From: Pseudomonas abietaniphila
GTDB taxonomy: Bacteria; Pseudomonadota; Gammaproteobacteria; Pseudomonadales; Pseudomonadaceae
NCBI RefSeq assembly: GCF_900100795.1
Contig: NZ_FNCO01000009.1
Location: forward strand, 186,001 to 250,000
Direction: 5' to 3'
Length of the DNA: 64,000 nucleotides
Below are positions 62,986-64,000 of the stretch, piece after piece; positions within the stretch are counted from its first letter, which is position 1; each line of letters starts with the position of its first letter. Under the pieces are notes generated by a model. It did not search any database and was not told the DNA's origin. It saw only the letters and a list, made by a program, of their open reading frames with translations. The position numbers were made by a program, and so were the translations under genes.

Positions 62986-63651
62986 ATGCGGATTTTGCTG
63001 GTCGAAGATGATCCCATGATCGGAGACGCAATCCACGGCGCACTCAAGGACGCAAGTTACGCGACTGATTGGGTCAAGGACGGCCTGACCGCCCTCGCCA
63101 CCCTCGACACTCAACATTATGATCTGGTGTTGCTCGATCTCGGCTTGCCGGGCAAAGACGGGCTCAGCGTGCTCAACAGCATTCGTGCCCGCAACAACCC
63201 GGTGCCGCTGCTCATCATCACCGCGCGCGACGGGCTCGACGATCGACTGCGCGGGCTTGACGGGGGCGCCGACGACTACCTGCTCAAGCCCTTCGACATG
63301 GCCGAATTGCTCGCACGCATGCGCGCGGTGTTGCGGCGTAAAGGCGGTTCTGCTCAGCCGATGCTGAGTAACGGCCTGGTGTCGCTGGACCCCGCCACAC
63401 GCGAAGCCTGCACTCAAGACACGCAGGGTGTTCAACTCTCAAACCGCGAGTTCGCGTTACTGCAGGCGCTGCTGATCCGCCCCGGCGCGATTCTGTCACG
63501 CAGCGATCTGGAAGACCGGATCTACGGGTGGGGCAACGAGGTGGAAAGCAACGCGGTCGAGTTTTTGATCCACGGGCTGCGGCGCAAGCTGGGCGCGAAG
63601 ATCATCAAGAATGTAAGGGGTGTGGGATGGATGGTTTCAAAAAACGCTTGA
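62986..63651 (+). CDS. OmpR-family response regulator (QseB/PmrA-like)
   Basis: A 221-residue two-component regulator. The receiver domain has the acidic pair E7-D8-D9 and the phospho-acceptor D51 (LLDLGLPG); the conserved lysine lies in LLKPFDMAEL. The C-terminal winged helix ends with NVRGVGWMV. The start at 62986 follows AAGGAGGG. Its end overlaps the histidine kinase start. Confidence 0.92.
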   Translation: MRILLVEDDPMIGDAIHGALKDASYATDWVKDGLTALATLDTQHYDLVLLDLGLPGKDGLSVLNSIRARNNPVPLLIITARDGLDDRLRGLDGGADDYLLKPFDMAELLARMRAVLRRKGGSAQPMLSNGLVSLDPATREACTQDTQGVQLSNREFALLQALLIRPGAILSRSDLEDRIYGWGNEVESNAVEFLIHGLRRKLGAKIIKNVRGVGWMVSKNA

Positions 63652-64000
63652 GCGAGTCGGTGCAGCTCAGGCTTTCGTTTGCCTTGTCGCTGGCCATCCT
63701 GATCGTCGCGTTGGCGGCTGGCGTGTTCGCGTTCATCTCGGCCTACGACGAAGCCAACGAAATGCAGGACGATACGTTGCGTCGGGTGGCCGTCCTGATC
63801 GACCGTCAACACATGACCCTGACCTACCCTGCTGACGGGCATCACATTGAAGGCGACGATGAGGAAAAGCGGGTCGTTGTGCAGTATATGGCCGATGGCG
63901 CCCACGCAGAGAAGAACACAGACAACACCCTGCCGTTGCCGTTGCCTACAGACCTGAAGGACGGTATCCACACGCTGGAGGTGGGTGGTGAACCCTTCCG
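63627..64000 (+). CDS. Sensor histidine kinase (3'-truncated by window edge)
   Basis: Starts at ATG 63627, overlapping the response-regulator stop by 25 bases. The visible 124 residues hold a first transmembrane helix (about residues 15-38, LSFALSLAILIVALAAGVFA) and the start of a periplasmic sensor domain with acidic stretches (GDDEEKR). The kinase core lies beyond the window. The pair fits a QseBC-type system. Confidence 0.85.
   Translation, partial: MDGFKKRLSESVQLRLSFALSLAILIVALAAGVFAFISAYDEANEMQDDTLRRVAVLIDRQHMTLTYPADGHHIEGDDEEKRVVVQYMADGAHAEKNTDNTLPLPLPTDLKDGIHTLEVGGEPF

Overview
The window looks like a Pseudomonas chromosome from the fluorescens/syringae side of the genus rather than P. 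aeruginosa. The basis is GC-rich coding with Pseudomonas-type gene neighbourhoods (glc, gnt, an itaconate locus), an RsmE-like CsrA paralogue, a DUF1652 protein, and many palindromic repeats of the 'GTAGGAGC...GCTCCTAC' kind. Nearly everything is chromosomal metabolism. I see no transposase, phage, plasmid function, CRISPR array, rRNA or tRNA.

Layout. 1-6503: glycolate oxidase and malate synthase operon (glcD, cut by the left edge, then glcE, glcF, glcG, glcB). 6665-9938: gluconate regulon (gntR divergent from gntK-gntT) with three matching 16-bp operators. 10453-18602: small regulators and orphans: an RsmE-type CsrA, a DUF465 protein, a ketopantoate-reductase-like enzyme, an orphan flavin monooxygenase-like enzyme, several hypotheticals, a GNAT enzyme, a membrane protein and a 24-residue membrane peptide. 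18690-21193: LysR regulator divergent from a HAD dehalogenase and a class II aldolase. 22164-32279: the itaconate locus, with a TRAP transporter (dctM, dctQ, dctP), citramalyl-CoA lyase, itaconate CoA-transferase, an MmgE/PrpD protein, an acyl-CoA dehydrogenase, itaconyl-CoA hydratase and a divergent LysR regulator. 32381-34543: two cupins and a LysR regulator.

34581-41337: an XRE-cupin regulator divergent from a PotDABC-type ABC transporter and a class III aminotransferase, with a perfect 20-bp palindrome in the shared promoter region. 41347-41808: a 154-bp tandem repeat. 41905-44707: AraC regulator, hexapeptide acyltransferase and alpha/beta hydrolase. 45148-50283: a deoxyribose locus (deoC, deoQ, deoX, deoP, deoK) with matching operators upstream of deoQ/deoC and of deoK. 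50782-50952: a broken DUF969 gene. 51475-58627: AraC regulator, chemoreceptor, LysR and PhzF-like isomerase, and an MFS exporter with its TetR regulator. 58736-61465: a Rap1a/Tai-like protein overlapping a type I pantothenate kinase, then the dmeRF cobalt/nickel efflux pair. 61657-64000: a COG4705 membrane protein, a lipoprotein, and a QseB-like response regulator with the start of its histidine kinase.

How the genes fit together. Much of the window feeds small carbon compounds into central metabolism. Itaconate would give pyruvate and acetyl-CoA, deoxyribose gives acetaldehyde and glyceraldehyde-3-phosphate, gluconate gives 6-phosphogluconate, and glycolate gives glyoxylate, which GlcB condenses with acetyl-CoA to malate. 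Each module carries its own local regulator, and candidate operators can be read for gnt, deo, the itaconate LysR, the aldolase LysR, dmeR and the ABC module. Substrate assignments outside glc, gnt, deo and the itaconate core are inference.
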